Source: BOG-1112 sp964611335 (lineage in GTDB: Bacteria; Bdellovibrionota_B; Oligoflexia; Oligoflexales; Bog-1112). From it: DNA of 35,379 nucleotides. The translations under genes were made by a program, and so were the position numbers. Each line of letters begins with the position of its first letter. Positions within the stretch are counted from its first letter, which is position 1. Location: positions 1 to 35,379 of the forward strand of contig CAZSXR010000010.1 in NCBI GenBank assembly GCA_964611335.1, written 5' to 3'. The notes beneath the pieces were generated by a model. That model did not search any database, was not told the origin of the DNA, and worked only from the letters and a program-made list of their open reading frames with translations. Of this stretch, positions 4,934-11,449 are shown one piece after another.

Positions 4934-5805
4934 TGAAATTTACCTCCATTTTTTTCTAATTCCTGTAATTTTTGTGCTTCTCGAATGAGATCTAATCCGC
5001 GGGTATCTTCGCCGCTTGAGCGAGTTAAATTATTTAGTTTTATGCGTTTTTCAATCGCGTTATTGAAGATATGATTTCGCATGTAAAGATTAATTTTCTT
5101 ATCTGTGCGTGGCTTTGTTGCATCGCCTGCCAGATAAACACCGCAATCTATGCAAGCACTTTGAAAATCAAGCTCGTTAAGTCCTGCAGAAAGATAAACT
5201 AGCTTTAAAGCTTCGACGGTTTGAGGTTTTAGGATTTCTAAAATATTTACTTGATCAGAATCTAAATTTTTAGAATTTGTTTGAAGCTCACTATTATTAT
5301 TAAGTTCCTTATTATAACTACTTATGTATATACACTTAGAACTTTCATGTGTTTGAATTCCACTATAACTTTGTATGTCATTAGAATGATTAAACTCTTC
5401 TTCTAATTTTGGTAATTTTTTTTCAGAATTTTTTAAATTTTCACTAGAATTTTCTAAATTTTCATCTAAATTTTCTGAAATTTCTTCTTTTGATTTTCTT
5501 CTATATGCGTTGATTCTTCTTGTTAGTGAAGGTGAAAAGTAGCCATTAGCATTAACGGCTAATAGCTCTAATTCGATCATTGTATCTAAATATTTTTGAA
5601 GCTTTTTAACTGTTAGGTCACAGTCATGAGCAACCCCTTTAATGTGATTATTTGGAATTGTAAGATTTTCGTAGCCTCTAAGAATCTCAATCAAACACCA
5701 GTATAAACCGTAGGCTTCTAGCCCATGTTCGGATCTTAGTTGTCTGATTTTTGGATCATTACGAGCATTAAAATCGTGTAATGTTCCGCGGATTGCCTTA
5801 GCCAA
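4930..5805 (-). CDS. DUF4373-type replication initiation protein, 291 aa
   Basis: The start is TTG at 5803-5805, with GAGGG about five bases upstream and a hairpin just before that. Residues 8-100 match the DUF4373 (Lin1244/Lin1753-like) N-terminal domain: FNARNDPKIRQLRSEHG, then GLEAYGLYWCLIEIL, and a winged-helix pattern near residues 60-100. A low-complexity linker rich in Glu, Asn and Leu follows, encoded by repeated GAAAATTTA units. The C-terminal part (about 195-265) resembles a DnaD-like or DNA-binding module. It probably recognises the phage origin and recruits the loader encoded next. Confidence 0.75.
   Translation of the reverse strand: MAKAIRGTLHDFNARNDPKIRQLRSEHGLEAYGLYWCLIEILRGYENLTIPNNHIKGVAHDCDLTVKKLQKYLDTMIELELLAVNANGYFSPSLTRRINAYRRKSKEEISENLDENLENSSENLKNSEKKLPKLEEEFNHSNDIQSYSGIQTHESSKCIYISSYNKELNNNSELQTNSKNLDSDQVNILEILKPQTVEALKLVYLSAGLNELDFQSACIDCGVYLAGDATKPRTDKKINLYMRNHIFNNAIEKRIKLNNLTRSSGEDTRGLDLIREAQKLQELEKNGGKFQ
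5434..5484 (-). repeat. Iteron-like array inside the initiator gene
   Basis: Three exact copies of GAAAATTTA (minus strand; 5434-5442, 5455-5463, 5467-5475) and two variants (around 5446-5454 and 5477-5484) lie 9-12 bases apart. They encode the ENL/DENLEN linker. Repeats at this place are known in lambda O-type initiators, where they form the origin. This is therefore an origin candidate, though amino-acid repetition in an AT-rich genome could also produce it. Confidence 0.4.
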
Positions 5806-6095
5806 AATTCCCTCTCTGGTTAAAAAACCAGCGAGTTAGGCATCTATTATTTCCCTAGAAACTACCGATAAAGTGATACTTTTCGGGAAGTTATCGAGGC
5901 ATTAACTTTACTTATCGGTCAATATTTGAATCCTTCCCTAGTTATTGGTTAGAAGAAATATTGAAAATAATTTGAATTAATTTATGACTATACTGCTTAC
6001 TTTAGTCTAGTGCCTATCTCACTGTACTATACAACAGTTGTACAACATGTTACCCCCTGCCGTCTATAAAAATTTTTATTTTTTGATAAAAAAAT
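5806..6095. other. 290-bp intergenic region: attP and/or origin/operator candidate
   Basis: No gene was found here. It contains three TTATCG motifs in mixed orientation (5866-5871 inverted, 5891-5896, 5912-5917), including ACCGATAA and TTATCGGT as an inverted pair. A tight palindromic block at 6031-6046 has ACAACAGTTGT overlapping GTTGTACAAC. A 14-bp AT palindrome at 6066-6079 lies next to the integrase stop. It separates integrase from replication initiator, the usual place for attP or a replication control site. Which of these it is cannot be settled from one genome. Confidence 0.4.
5816..5831 (-). promoter_or_regulatory. Leader hairpin before the initiator ribosome binding site
   Basis: CTGGTT and AACCAG form a perfect 6-bp stem with a four-base loop. 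It ends a few bases upstream of the GAGAGGG binding site and TTG start of the initiator gene. It could protect the mRNA 5' end or tune translation. Confidence 0.4.
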
Positions 6096-7046
6096 TTAAT
6101 ACTCAATTTGTTTAGCCGCTCCATCACTTAAATTTAAATATCTTTTATCATAACCTTCTATAGATTGTATGCTTGCGTGTCCTGTATCTTTTTGAATTTG
6201 TTTAGCGTCGATATTCATTGAACGAGCTTTTGTAACAAATGTTGCACGTGCACTATGTGGCGTTATGGTTTCTGGTAATCCAGCTTCTCTAATGTTTCTC
6301 ATAAAAATTGAATATAAGGTTTTAGCAGGTATGACTTTTTCATTAGGCTTCTTAGGATTTCCAAAATAACCAACAAACAGCAATGAATTTGGCTGTATAG
6401 AATCGCTTAATTCCTTTGTTCTTTGAACTATTAAAGCTGTAAGGTTTTTTACTACCCAATCGCTCATAGAAATAATTCTAGCCCCACGTTTGGCACTTAA
6501 AACCCTTAAGTATTGAGAACCAAATATATCTTTTTGCATTGAATTAATTCTTAAGTTTGCAACCTCTGATTTTCTAAGCCCAAGTCCAAACATGACTGAA
6601 ATCATAGCTCGATCCCTTACTCCTATTTTAGTATTATTAGGAATGACCGATAACAGTTTTCGAACTGCATCATCAGGGGCAAGTTCTGCGGGTCTCTTTG
6701 GATCGTCTCTTTTAACTCTTTCAAATGTTGGTAAATCAAATGGATTCTCACTTATGTGCTTTGATAAAACTAAATACCTATAATAACTTTTTAGGATTTC
6801 TAATTTTCTTTTAATTGTTGAATTTAAAATTTGTGTGTGAGTAGAATCGTATCTTGATGGTTGTCCAGTTCGTTCTTTTTGCTGTGATATAAACTGGAAT
6901 ATATCGCCGTGGTGAGCTTCTAAGAATCTATCTCCTATAAAATTAGACCACTCGCGAATAACTCTTTTGTACTGGTCGACTGAATTCAGACTACCTAATC
7001 TAGCCCTGGAAAATTCATTAAATAATATTTCATTAAATTTCGACAT
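6096..7046 (-). CDS. int: Tyrosine recombinase (phage integrase), 316 aa
   Basis: The full catalytic set is present: R158 in GLGLRKSE, K186 in SAKRGAR, H264 and R267 in TPHSARATF, H290 in TGHASIQ and the nucleophile Y299 in EGYDKRY. An N-terminal SAM-like core-binding domain occupies about residues 5-110. Length is typical of XerC/D-like phage integrases. It integrates and excises the phage at an att site, probably in the adjoining 5806-6095 region. A terminator separates it from the Sak4-like gene upstream and it has its own promoter candidate (7053-7080). No excisionase was recognised; one of the small early proteins may serve. Confidence 0.93.
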   Translation of the reverse strand: MSKFNEILFNEFSRARLGSLNSVDQYKRVIREWSNFIGDRFLEAHHGDIFQFISQQKERTGQPSRYDSTHTQILNSTIKRKLEILKSYYRYLVLSKHISENPFDLPTFERVKRDDPKRPAELAPDDAVRKLLSVIPNNTKIGVRDRAMISVMFGLGLRKSEVANLRINSMQKDIFGSQYLRVLSAKRGARIISMSDWVVKNLTALIVQRTKELSDSIQPNSLLFVGYFGNPKKPNEKVIPAKTLYSIFMRNIREAGLPETITPHSARATFVTKARSMNIDAKQIQKDTGHASIQSIEGYDKRYLNLSDGAAKQIEY

Positions 7047-7052
7047 AGAAAT

Positions 7053-7080
7053 ATACTAGAATAAATCATGACGAAATCAA
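7053..7080 (-). promoter_or_regulatory. Integrase promoter candidate (leaderless transcript)
   Basis: On the minus strand TTGATT (7075-7080), a 16-base spacer and TAGTAT (7053-7058) form a sigma-70-like promoter. Transcription would start about seven bases on, at or next to the A of the integrase ATG, so the mRNA would have almost no leader. No Shine-Dalgarno motif is seen there. Confidence 0.45.
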
Positions 7081-7102
7081 TCCTTAAAATACGACATGCG
7101 AA

Positions 7103-7136
7103 TTAAAAAACAGTGGGAAACCTGTTGATTTCCCAC
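7103..7136 (-). terminator. Rho-independent terminator after the Sak4-like gene
   Basis: On the minus strand GTGGGAAA and TTTCCCAC (7129-7136, 7113-7120) form a perfect 8-bp stem with an 8-base loop, followed closely by six U residues. It lies 37 bases beyond the stop of the ATPase gene and upstream of the integrase promoter candidate. Confidence 0.8.
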
Positions 7137-7172
7137 CTTAGTAGTTGATTTTCTTGCTTGAAAAATTATTTA

Positions 7173-8402
7173 TTAAACATTGATTGAATCTTCAATAATG
7201 CCCGATAATTTTTGACTTTCCGTGTCGTTATTAGTTGTATCGATAAAATCGCTTGAAAGTTTCGTAAGAAGATTTTTAAGTTCTTCTATTGAATCAAAAG
7301 TTGTTCCGCTTTTGATTTCAGATTCAAAACTTCTAAGTGTATTTAATCCTTTCTCTAAGTCTTCAAGCTTTTTACTTTCAACTGCTGTCCAACTTCTAGT
7401 ACTAAACAAAGTCTCGATAATTGCTTGCTTTGCCGCCTTACTATTAGCGTCTTGTCCAGGATATAAAGCAACTAATGTTCCTTGAATTTCTTCAAGTGCA
7501 ATAGTTACTTTCTTAGCTCTGACAGCAAAAGTACTTTCGCCATCTTGTCCAGGAAATAAACCTTCTGAATTTCTAGTAACGTCAATAGTATGATGTACTC
7601 CACCTAAATTTAATGAAGCTAATGCGGGCAAGAATTTAGTAAAAGTTCTACTGAAGTCCCCTGCTTTATAAACATATCCTTTCTTTGGCTTTTCAAAGTC
7701 AAATATTTCACCGTTAATTATATCACTCTTATCTTTTAAAATATGCGCTCTATGTAAGTATCCTGAACCCGCTTTATTACCTCTTGTTAGTCTTTCCATT
7801 TCTATTAATAAGAATGGTTCATAACCAAAAGTCTTTTCGGCTTTCATTCGAGTACCGCCCTTTTGCAATTCTTTCTTTTGCGTTTCCTCATTCTCTACAA
7901 AGTCATATATATCGCCAGCACGTCCGCAAACTATGCTATGAATATTTGAATTTAGATAAGCAGTAGTCCACCGTCCCCACTCTCTTTTAATATCATTGAA
8001 ATGTTGAAATTCTAGCTTATCCAACTTCCATAATCTTTTTTTCTCACGTGCTTTGTTTACGGCTTGTAATTTAGATTCTAATAAGTTGTCCCAGACGTGA
8101 GTAATTGAATCGACTAGAGCAACTGAACAAGTTTCTTCAGCTTCTTTCATAAACTCAATTAAATCAGATAAAGAATGACTTCTAACTCTTAACAGTTTAA
8201 GCCCCTCTTCTTTAAATCTATCTACTAGAAAATCTGATCCGTGTTCAGTCTCGAAAAATGCAACAGGTTTATCCTTTCCGAACTTCCTAGATATACCCAT
8301 TGCTATAAAGCTAGCAGTTGTAGTTTTACCGCTACCTGCTTCGCCGAATATTCCGATTTTTGCAAATGCTTGCTCATTTGTTGCTTCTTTTAATAATCCC
8401 AT
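7173..8402 (-). CDS. Sak4-like RecA-family ATPase (AAA_24), 409 aa
   Basis: The N-terminal RecA-like core has a Walker A GEAGSGKTTT at about 20-29, an aromatic-acidic strand FFETEHGSD near 49-57, and a Walker B VALVDS at 94-99. The region around EWGRWTTAYLNS and the later KAEKTFGYEPF segment fit the AAA_24 / Sak4 group of phage single-strand annealing or recombination ATPases. The C-terminal 120 residues are helical and variable. In phages such proteins act in DNA recombination and replication, usually with an SSB; none is recognisable nearby. It is followed by a clear terminator. Confidence 0.8.
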   Translation of the reverse strand: MGLLKEATNEQAFAKIGIFGEAGSGKTTTASFIAMGISRKFGKDKPVAFFETEHGSDFLVDRFKEEGLKLLRVRSHSLSDLIEFMKEAEETCSVALVDSITHVWDNLLESKLQAVNKAREKKRLWKLDKLEFQHFNDIKREWGRWTTAYLNSNIHSIVCGRAGDIYDFVENEETQKKELQKGGTRMKAEKTFGYEPFLLIEMERLTRGNKAGSGYLHRAHILKDKSDIINGEIFDFEKPKKGYVYKAGDFSRTFTKFLPALASLNLGGVHHTIDVTRNSEGLFPGQDGESTFAVRAKKVTIALEEIQGTLVALYPGQDANSKAAKQAIIETLFSTRSWTAVESKKLEDLEKGLNTLRSFESEIKSGTTFDSIEELKNLLTKLSSDFIDTTNNDTESQKLSGIIEDSINV

Positions 8403-8425
8403 TTTTTATTTCCCTTTATTTAAAT

Positions 8426-8710
8426 TTAATTTATTGGTTTTAGTTTTACGTTTTTAGGTTTTTGCGTTACCGTGGTTTCCATGTTTGGATCTGTTAACTG
8501 GCTTGCGATTTCAGCCGCTGTTATTGCCGATGCCCATGAATACTCACATTTCCATTCAGCTATAGTGCACGTAGTGGAAAAGAAGCTTTTTTGTGCTACG
8601 TATGGCAACCAAGTAATTAACAGATACAAGACTACTAACCATCCAACAGGACGGCTAGTAAGTTCGCACCAGTTATAACCCCAAAAATATATTCTTTTTA
8701 TGTTTTCCAT
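8426..8710 (-). CDS. Small membrane protein, 94 aa
   Basis: One transmembrane helix is evident around residues 22-40 (PVGWLVVLYLLITWLPYV), preceded by an aromatic N-terminus (YFWGYNWCEL) and followed by a probably exported segment with two Cys (TTCTIAEWKCEYSW). The C-terminus is basic (KPKNVKLKPIN). It lies in the early operon between the lipoprotein and the ATPase. It might alter the host envelope soon after infection; I do not recognise a family. Confidence 0.6.
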   Translation of the reverse strand: MENIKRIYFWGYNWCELTSRPVGWLVVLYLLITWLPYVAQKSFFSTTCTIAEWKCEYSWASAITAAEIASQLTDPNMETTVTQKPKNVKLKPIN

Positions 8711-8730
8711 TATTTAAATCCTTTTTTAAA

Positions 8731-8970
8731 TTATGACCCTTGTGTTTCTGCTTCTGGTGTTTCAGTTAGCTTTTGCCAAAATGATTTTCCTCTCATCTTG
8801 AAGTACTGATTCTCAGAGTCAGCACCCTCTTTTGCTGTCTTTTGAGTCCCTACCTGATAATCTCCATAGGCTCTAATACCTTCAGGCGTTCCAGCTACTA
8901 CCATGCACCCCATCTGTGTAAATGCTAGTATCAATATAGTTACAATTTTAAATGTCTTTATAATTTTCAT
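8731..8970 (-). CDS. Probable lipoprotein, 79 aa
   Basis: I place the start at 8970 (MKIIKTFKIVTILIL) because this gives a proper signal peptide; an in-frame ATG upstream would add 15 residues of the overlapping 35-aa gene's sequence. The hydrophobic segment ends AFTQMGCM, so Cys22 would be the lipidated residue, although the -3 position is not ideal. The mature part is short, soluble and charged. Early-expressed phage lipoproteins can block superinfection; that is inference. Confidence 0.6.
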   Translation of the reverse strand: MKIIKTFKIVTILILAFTQMGCMVVAGTPEGIRAYGDYQVGTQKTAKEGADSENQYFKMRGKSFWQKLTETPEAETQGS

Positions 8971-8975
8971 TTTAT

Positions 8976-9083
8976 TCAATCCTTCGATAAACAAATTAAA
9001 CCGTTTTTTACCCACAAAGTTTTATAGCCCTGTGATGTTAATTTTAAATAAAGCTCCGTTTGGTTTTGCTTTATTAAAATCAT
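8976..9083 (-). CDS. Possible micro-protein, 35 aa
   Basis: An ATG at 9083 lies directly after the upstream TAA, with an overlap-like spacing, and runs 35 codons to a TGA. It ends just before the lipoprotein start. The peptide (MILIKQNQTELYLKLTSQG, then YKTLWVKNGLICLSKD) is beta-like and soluble. The binding site is poor, so coupling with the upstream gene would be needed. The frame fills the only gap here, which is the main argument. Confidence 0.4.
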   Translation of the reverse strand: MILIKQNQTELYLKLTSQGYKTLWVKNGLICLSKD

Positions 9084-9085
9084 GG

Positions 9086-9244
9086 TTACGCCCTACCCTT
9101 TAATACCGTTAACTTACTTCTTACCTCTATTAGCTCTGCTAATTCTTGGGTGCTCAACTTAGATTTGTTTTTCAACTCATCTAATCTTGCAGTCCATTTA
9201 GCTACTAAGTTTTTTACTATTTCCGATCCTGTTGGTGCTTTCAT
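9086..9244 (-). CDS. Small helical protein, 52 aa
   Basis: The ATG at 9244 has a good AGGAGA site at 9253-9258. The protein begins MKAPTGSEIVKNLVAKW and is predicted to be two helices, the second LSTQELAELIEVRSKL looking like a small helix-turn-helix or coiled unit. It is the second gene of the leftward operon after the operator, a position occupied by Cro or antitermination-like proteins in other phages, but the sequence is too short to assign. Confidence 0.58.
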   Translation of the reverse strand: MKAPTGSEIVKNLVAKWTARLDELKNKSKLSTQELAELIEVRSKLTVLKGRA

Positions 9245-9265
9245 TTTCTTAATCTCCTAAATAAA

Positions 9266-9427
9266 TTAATCTAAAAATCTTTCTAATTGCGTTTTAGCTT
9301 TTGAGCATATTACCGCCCCGTCTAAATCCATTTCTTGCTCACATAATTCTTTAAGCAAATTAATCGCTGATAGAATTTCTAATGCAATTTCGCTTTTTTC
9401 TGATAATTTCTTTTCTTTATCTTTCAT
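9266..9427 (-). CDS. First gene of the leftward operon, 53 aa, helical
   Basis: An ATG at 9427 lies about 33 bases downstream of the predicted start of the main leftward transcript, and the frame runs 53 codons to a TAA. The product (MKDKEKKLSEKSEIALEIL) is very charged and mostly helical, with one Cys-Glu-Gln turn. No Shine-Dalgarno site is visible. The place next to the operators suggests a Cro-like or anti-repressor role, but no HTH pattern is clear. Confidence 0.5.
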   Translation of the reverse strand: MKDKEKKLSEKSEIALEILSAINLLKELCEQEMDLDGAVICSKAKTQLERFLD

Positions 9428-9448
9428 ATTTGATATACATTATGTTTA

Positions 9449-9507
9449 TAAACAATTTGTTTACTAAGAATACAGCAATTAGATGCACCTTGTAAACAAA
9501 TTGTTTA
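9449..9507. promoter_or_regulatory. Divergent operator-promoter region (lysis-lysogeny switch)
   Basis: The 16-mer GTAAACAAATTGTTTA occurs at 9492-9507 and, inverted, at 9449-9464, with 27 bases between. Each copy holds a 13-base palindrome, AAACAA-A/T-TTGTTT, as expected for a dimeric HTH repressor. A leftward promoter TTTACA-18-TATTCT (9491-9496, 9467-9472) has its -35 inside one operator and its start near the other. A weaker rightward promoter, TTGTTT-17-TAGATG (9457-9462, 9480-9485), starts in the first operator. Binding would shut off the leftward genes. Confidence 0.7.
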
Positions 9508-9539
9508 GTCTTTTGCAAAAAAAGTTTTTGGTGTTTTAT

Positions 9540-9818
9540 ATGGGTGTGAAATCATTAGTTATTTTTAGGAAGAATGCACAAAAAAAGAATCCGAAACTTA
9601 GTAAAACTAAGGTTGCTGAGGATATATTTGAAAGGAGTGTTCAGAGTTATAAGCTATTAGAAGAAAGAAACAGTTCTCTGAATATTGAGGATTTCGAACC
9701 AGTTCGGAAACTGGCTCATTTAGGTGGAATGACTGATAGTCAAATATTAGATACTTTTTGTACTGAAGGTAAAAAAATTAAGGCTACTAAATTAAAAACT
9801 AAGTATAATAAATATTAG
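9540..9818 (+). CDS. XRE-like phage repressor candidate, 92 aa
   Basis: The start is taken at ATG 9540; an upstream ATG at 9483 would place coding sequence over an operator and add an unlikely leader. After a basic N-terminus, residues 15-60 fit a Cro/CI-type five-helix HTH (SKTKVAEDIFERSVQSYKLL, then the pattern ending FEPVRKLAHLGGMT). It lacks the C-terminal peptidase domain of lambda CI, so it is of the short Cro/C2-like kind. It is the first gene rightwards of the operators and faces away from all lytic genes, which supports a repressor role. Confidence 0.65.
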   Translation: MGVKSLVIFRKNAQKKNPKLSKTKVAEDIFERSVQSYKLLEERNSSLNIEDFEPVRKLAHLGGMTDSQILDTFCTEGKKIKATKLKTKYNKY

Positions 9819-9844
9819 AAAGAGTTTATTGATTAGGATTGAAA

Positions 9845-10186
9845 ATGAAAAAAATATTTATTTTAGTTTGTATGTTTATATGTGGGTGTTCGAGAGGATT
9901 TAATTTTTCGCCTTATACATCTGAGAGCTACGAAACAAGAAAGACACCTCAACAAGTAATTATATATTTAAAAGCTCCTAGCGAGAAATATAAAACTATT
10001 GGGATAGCTGATTTTGATTATTATCAGCCTGGCTTTAGTTCGCCTACACTAACAGAAGCGTTTCCACAGTTAAAAGAATATGTTTCAAAAGTTGGTGGTG
10101 ATGCTGCAATAGTAAATGATACTAAGACAGGTTTAGGATTTGATAGGAATATTAGGATTGTTGCTGAGGTTATCAGGTTTGATTAA
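9845..10186 (+). CDS. Outer-membrane lipoprotein candidate, 113 aa
   Basis: AGGA lies six bases before the ATG at 9845; a TTG upstream has no spacing for it. The signal peptide MKKIFILVCMFICGCSRG has a lipobox I-C-G-C (Cys15), and Ser at +2 predicts outer-membrane sorting by the Lol rule in Gram-negatives. The mature domain has the pattern P-x-x-V-x-x-Y, then YKTIGIADFD and near the end GGDAAIVND, resembling small lipoprotein domains of the DUF4156/RcsF-like shape. Made in the lysogen, it may alter the surface or block other phages (inference). Confidence 0.65.
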   Translation: MKKIFILVCMFICGCSRGFNFSPYTSESYETRKTPQQVIIYLKAPSEKYKTIGIADFDYYQPGFSSPTLTEAFPQLKEYVSKVGGDAAIVNDTKTGLGFDRNIRIVAEVIRFD

Positions 10187-10195
10187 GATGCATGC

Positions 10196-10432
10196 ATGAA
10201 AAAACTACTGCTACTTTTTATATCACTAGTACTATGCGTAACGATTCAAAGTGATTTAGTTCATGCAAAAGAATGTAAAAAGTGTTGTAAAGTCTGCAAG
10301 AATTCGAAACCTTGCGGTAATACTTGTATATCTAAAAACAAGAAATGCACTAAAAAATCTGGTTGTGCTTGTACTGTAGCTGAAAAGCAGTGTAAGAGGC
10401 TTTATTATAAGATGGGGATTAATTGTGAATAA
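10196..10432 (+). CDS. Cysteine-rich secreted protein, 78 aa
   Basis: A signal peptide (MKKLLLLFISLVLCV) with a probable cut after VHA (residue 24) precedes a 54-residue mature part with 11 cysteines. The core CKVCKNSKPCGNTCIS, then CTKKSGCAC, matches a small family that I remember from proteobacteria (C-x-x-C-x-x-x-x-PCG-x-x-CI...GCAC). Disulfides should form in the periplasm. The gene sits in the lysogeny cluster, so it is likely expressed by the prophage. Metal binding or a toxin-like role is possible; function unknown. Confidence 0.68.
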   Translation: MKKLLLLFISLVLCVTIQSDLVHAKECKKCCKVCKNSKPCGNTCISKNKKCTKKSGCACTVAEKQCKRLYYKMGINCE

Positions 10433-10610
10433 AGGATTTGAAGGAAAGATTTGGAAAGAAGATAATTCGATCGTTAGATACTCAATCGATAAACCTTTTG
10501 AGATTGCAAAAATAGAACTAGAAGCGTATTTTAATGCCGAATTAGGCAAAAAGGCAGAACTTCGAGATCATAATAATACTCTTGTATTTAGCCTTCCTCT
10601 TGATGAATAA
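10425..10610 (+). CDS. Hypothetical protein, 61 aa
   Basis: A GTG start at 10425 overlaps the end of the cysteine-rich gene and has GGGGA a few bases upstream. The protein begins MNKGFEGKIWKEDNSIVR and is charged, with a mixed alpha-beta pattern and no export signal. It is the last gene of the rightward unit; a non-coding region with hairpins follows. No family is recognised. Confidence 0.5.
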   Translation: MNKGFEGKIWKEDNSIVRYSIDKPFEIAKIELEAYFNAELGKKAELRDHNNTLVFSLPLDE

Positions 10611-10772
10611 GTTATTGACATCTAAAAGTTCTGAGTTAAGCTAGACATATACCCAATTATGGGACAGAAAAAAAAAGGAGTCAGTTTTGGCAAAATTTTT
10701 GGATGCCCCGTCTTTGTTCCTGATTTGAAATAGGGATAAGAAGCACATAGGGGTATAAAGTGATAGGTCTGA

Positions 10773-10824
10773 AGAGTCCTAATTAGCGAACATGTTGTTG
10801 AAAAACAATCCCTAATTAGTCTCT
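10773..10824. promoter_or_regulatory. Large stem-loop with GAAA tetraloop
   Basis: AGAG pairs with CTCT, then CTAATTAG (10779-10786) pairs with CTAATTAG (10812-10819), and after an internal loop GTTGTT (10794-10799) pairs with AACAAT (10804-10809), closing on a GAAA loop in plus sense. The order of pairing is consistent over 52 bases. There is no U-tract, so it does not look like a simple terminator. CTAATTAG is also self-palindromic, so paired protein-binding sites are an alternative. Confidence 0.45.
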
Positions 10825-10873
10825 AAATAGATGATTTTCAATAAATCTGTTTTCTACTAAAGATAAGTCTGAT

Positions 10874-10922
10874 AAGGTTTGGGGTGCTTCTAGTAAAGTA
10901 ATTCTAACAAAGCCCAAACCTT
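10874..10922 (-). terminator. Possible end of the late operon (10-bp inverted repeat)
   Basis: AAGGTTTGGG (10874-10883) and CCCAAACCTT (10913-10922) are perfect inverses with a 29-base loop. It starts six bases past the stop of the last late gene. The loop is long and no clean U-tract follows on the minus strand, so termination, if it occurs, may need a factor. Confidence 0.45.
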
Positions 10923-10928
10923 CTTTTC

Positions 10929-11228
10929 CTAAATCACATTCATAATAATTTTATCAACTAAAATACTAGTATCAGATAAAACTAACTTTGCAGTAATTTG
11001 ATAAGAGTTTCGTTCTTGCCCACCTTTAACAGTTAAGCGTGATTCACTTCCAGCGATCGTCATTGTAGGACTATCCAAAACTATTGAAGTACAATCCTTG
11101 CCAGATTCAGTTTCTATAGCTGAACATGTACCGCTTGATATAGTGGTAGATGTTGGTAGCTGTCCTGTCCAATCGATAGATATAGGGTATTTTTCTTGAG
11201 CGTATTTTGAAAATTGTTCTGGTTTCAT
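10929..11228 (-). CDS. Fibre-tail adaptor-like protein with Ig-like fold, 99 aa
   Basis: The sequence follows the pattern of the phage fiber-tail adaptor family: an opening with YPISIDWTGQLPTSTTISSG, then alternating strands with MTIAGSESRL, VKGGQERNSYQITAKLVLSD, and a final strand VDKIIMNVI. This predicts one beta-sandwich (Ig-like) domain. It overlaps the upstream gene's stop by four bases. It is the last late gene and probably links receptor-binding fibres to the tail tip. Family name from memory of the motif. Confidence 0.6.
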   Translation of the reverse strand: MKPEQFSKYAQEKYPISIDWTGQLPTSTTISSGTCSAIETESGKDCTSIVLDSPTMTIAGSESRLTVKGGQERNSYQITAKLVLSDTSILVDKIIMNVI

Positions 11229-11446
11229 GCGTAAAAAGTTAAAGTTTTAGACGGTTCAAATTGAAAAGTTTTATTAGTAGTAAATTTGTAAACTCTATCT
11301 GTAACTATAAAAGAAAAAAGTTTCTCAATTGACTGAAATACAAAATATTTTAGTGCCATAAATTTATAATCTTTTTTAATTATCTTAAAGTAAAAATAAA
11401 CTTTAAAATCAGATAGAAATCTTTTGAACTTAAAAAATAAAAACAT
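11225..11446 (-). CDS. Small aromatic tail-associated protein, 73 aa
   Basis: The ATG at 11446 lies four bases after the previous stop; an internal ATG at 11359 (MALKYFVFQS) is an alternative start and would leave 44 residues. The protein is rich in Phe, Lys and Tyr in repeated short strands (SFIVTDRVYKFTTNKTFQF, then EPSKTLTFYA). Similar short beta-repeat proteins occur just before the fibre adaptor in other phages. It is probably a virion or tail-assembly protein. Moderate confidence that it is expressed. Confidence 0.5.
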   Translation of the reverse strand: MFLFFKFKRFLSDFKVYFYFKIIKKDYKFMALKYFVFQSIEKLFSFIVTDRVYKFTTNKTFQFEPSKTLTFYA

Positions 11447-11449
11447 GCT

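Larger units (their letters stand above)
10611..10928. other. 318-bp non-coding region with nested hairpins, between convergent units
   Basis: No gene of useful length is seen. It holds a TTGACA box at 10615-10620 without a clear -10, a run of nine A (10669 onwards) before GGAG, a large two-part hairpin at 10773-10824, and a 10-bp inverted repeat at 10874-10922 next to the late operon's end. It separates the rightward lysogeny genes from the leftward late genes. It may act as a two-way terminator, encode a small RNA, or both. Confidence 0.5.

Noticed and set aside
5421..5490. CRISPR-like array
   Set aside because: Repeats are 9 bases with 0-3 base gaps inside a coding linker; no spacer pattern.
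8903..9103. 66-codon plus-strand frame opposite the lipoprotein gene
   Set aside because: It faces the early operon and overlaps three minus-strand genes with better signals.
9483..9539. Upstream ATG as start of the repressor
   Set aside because: It would put coding sequence across the operator 9492-9507 and add an odd leader; ATG 9540 gives a normal HTH protein.
10615..10643. TTGACA box as a clear promoter for a small RNA
   Set aside because: No matching -10 hexamer lies at 16-18 bases, so I only mention it as weak support.
10611..10928. tRNA gene or tRNA-derived att site
   Set aside because: A GTTC-like stretch is present, but no cloverleaf or acceptor stem can be drawn.
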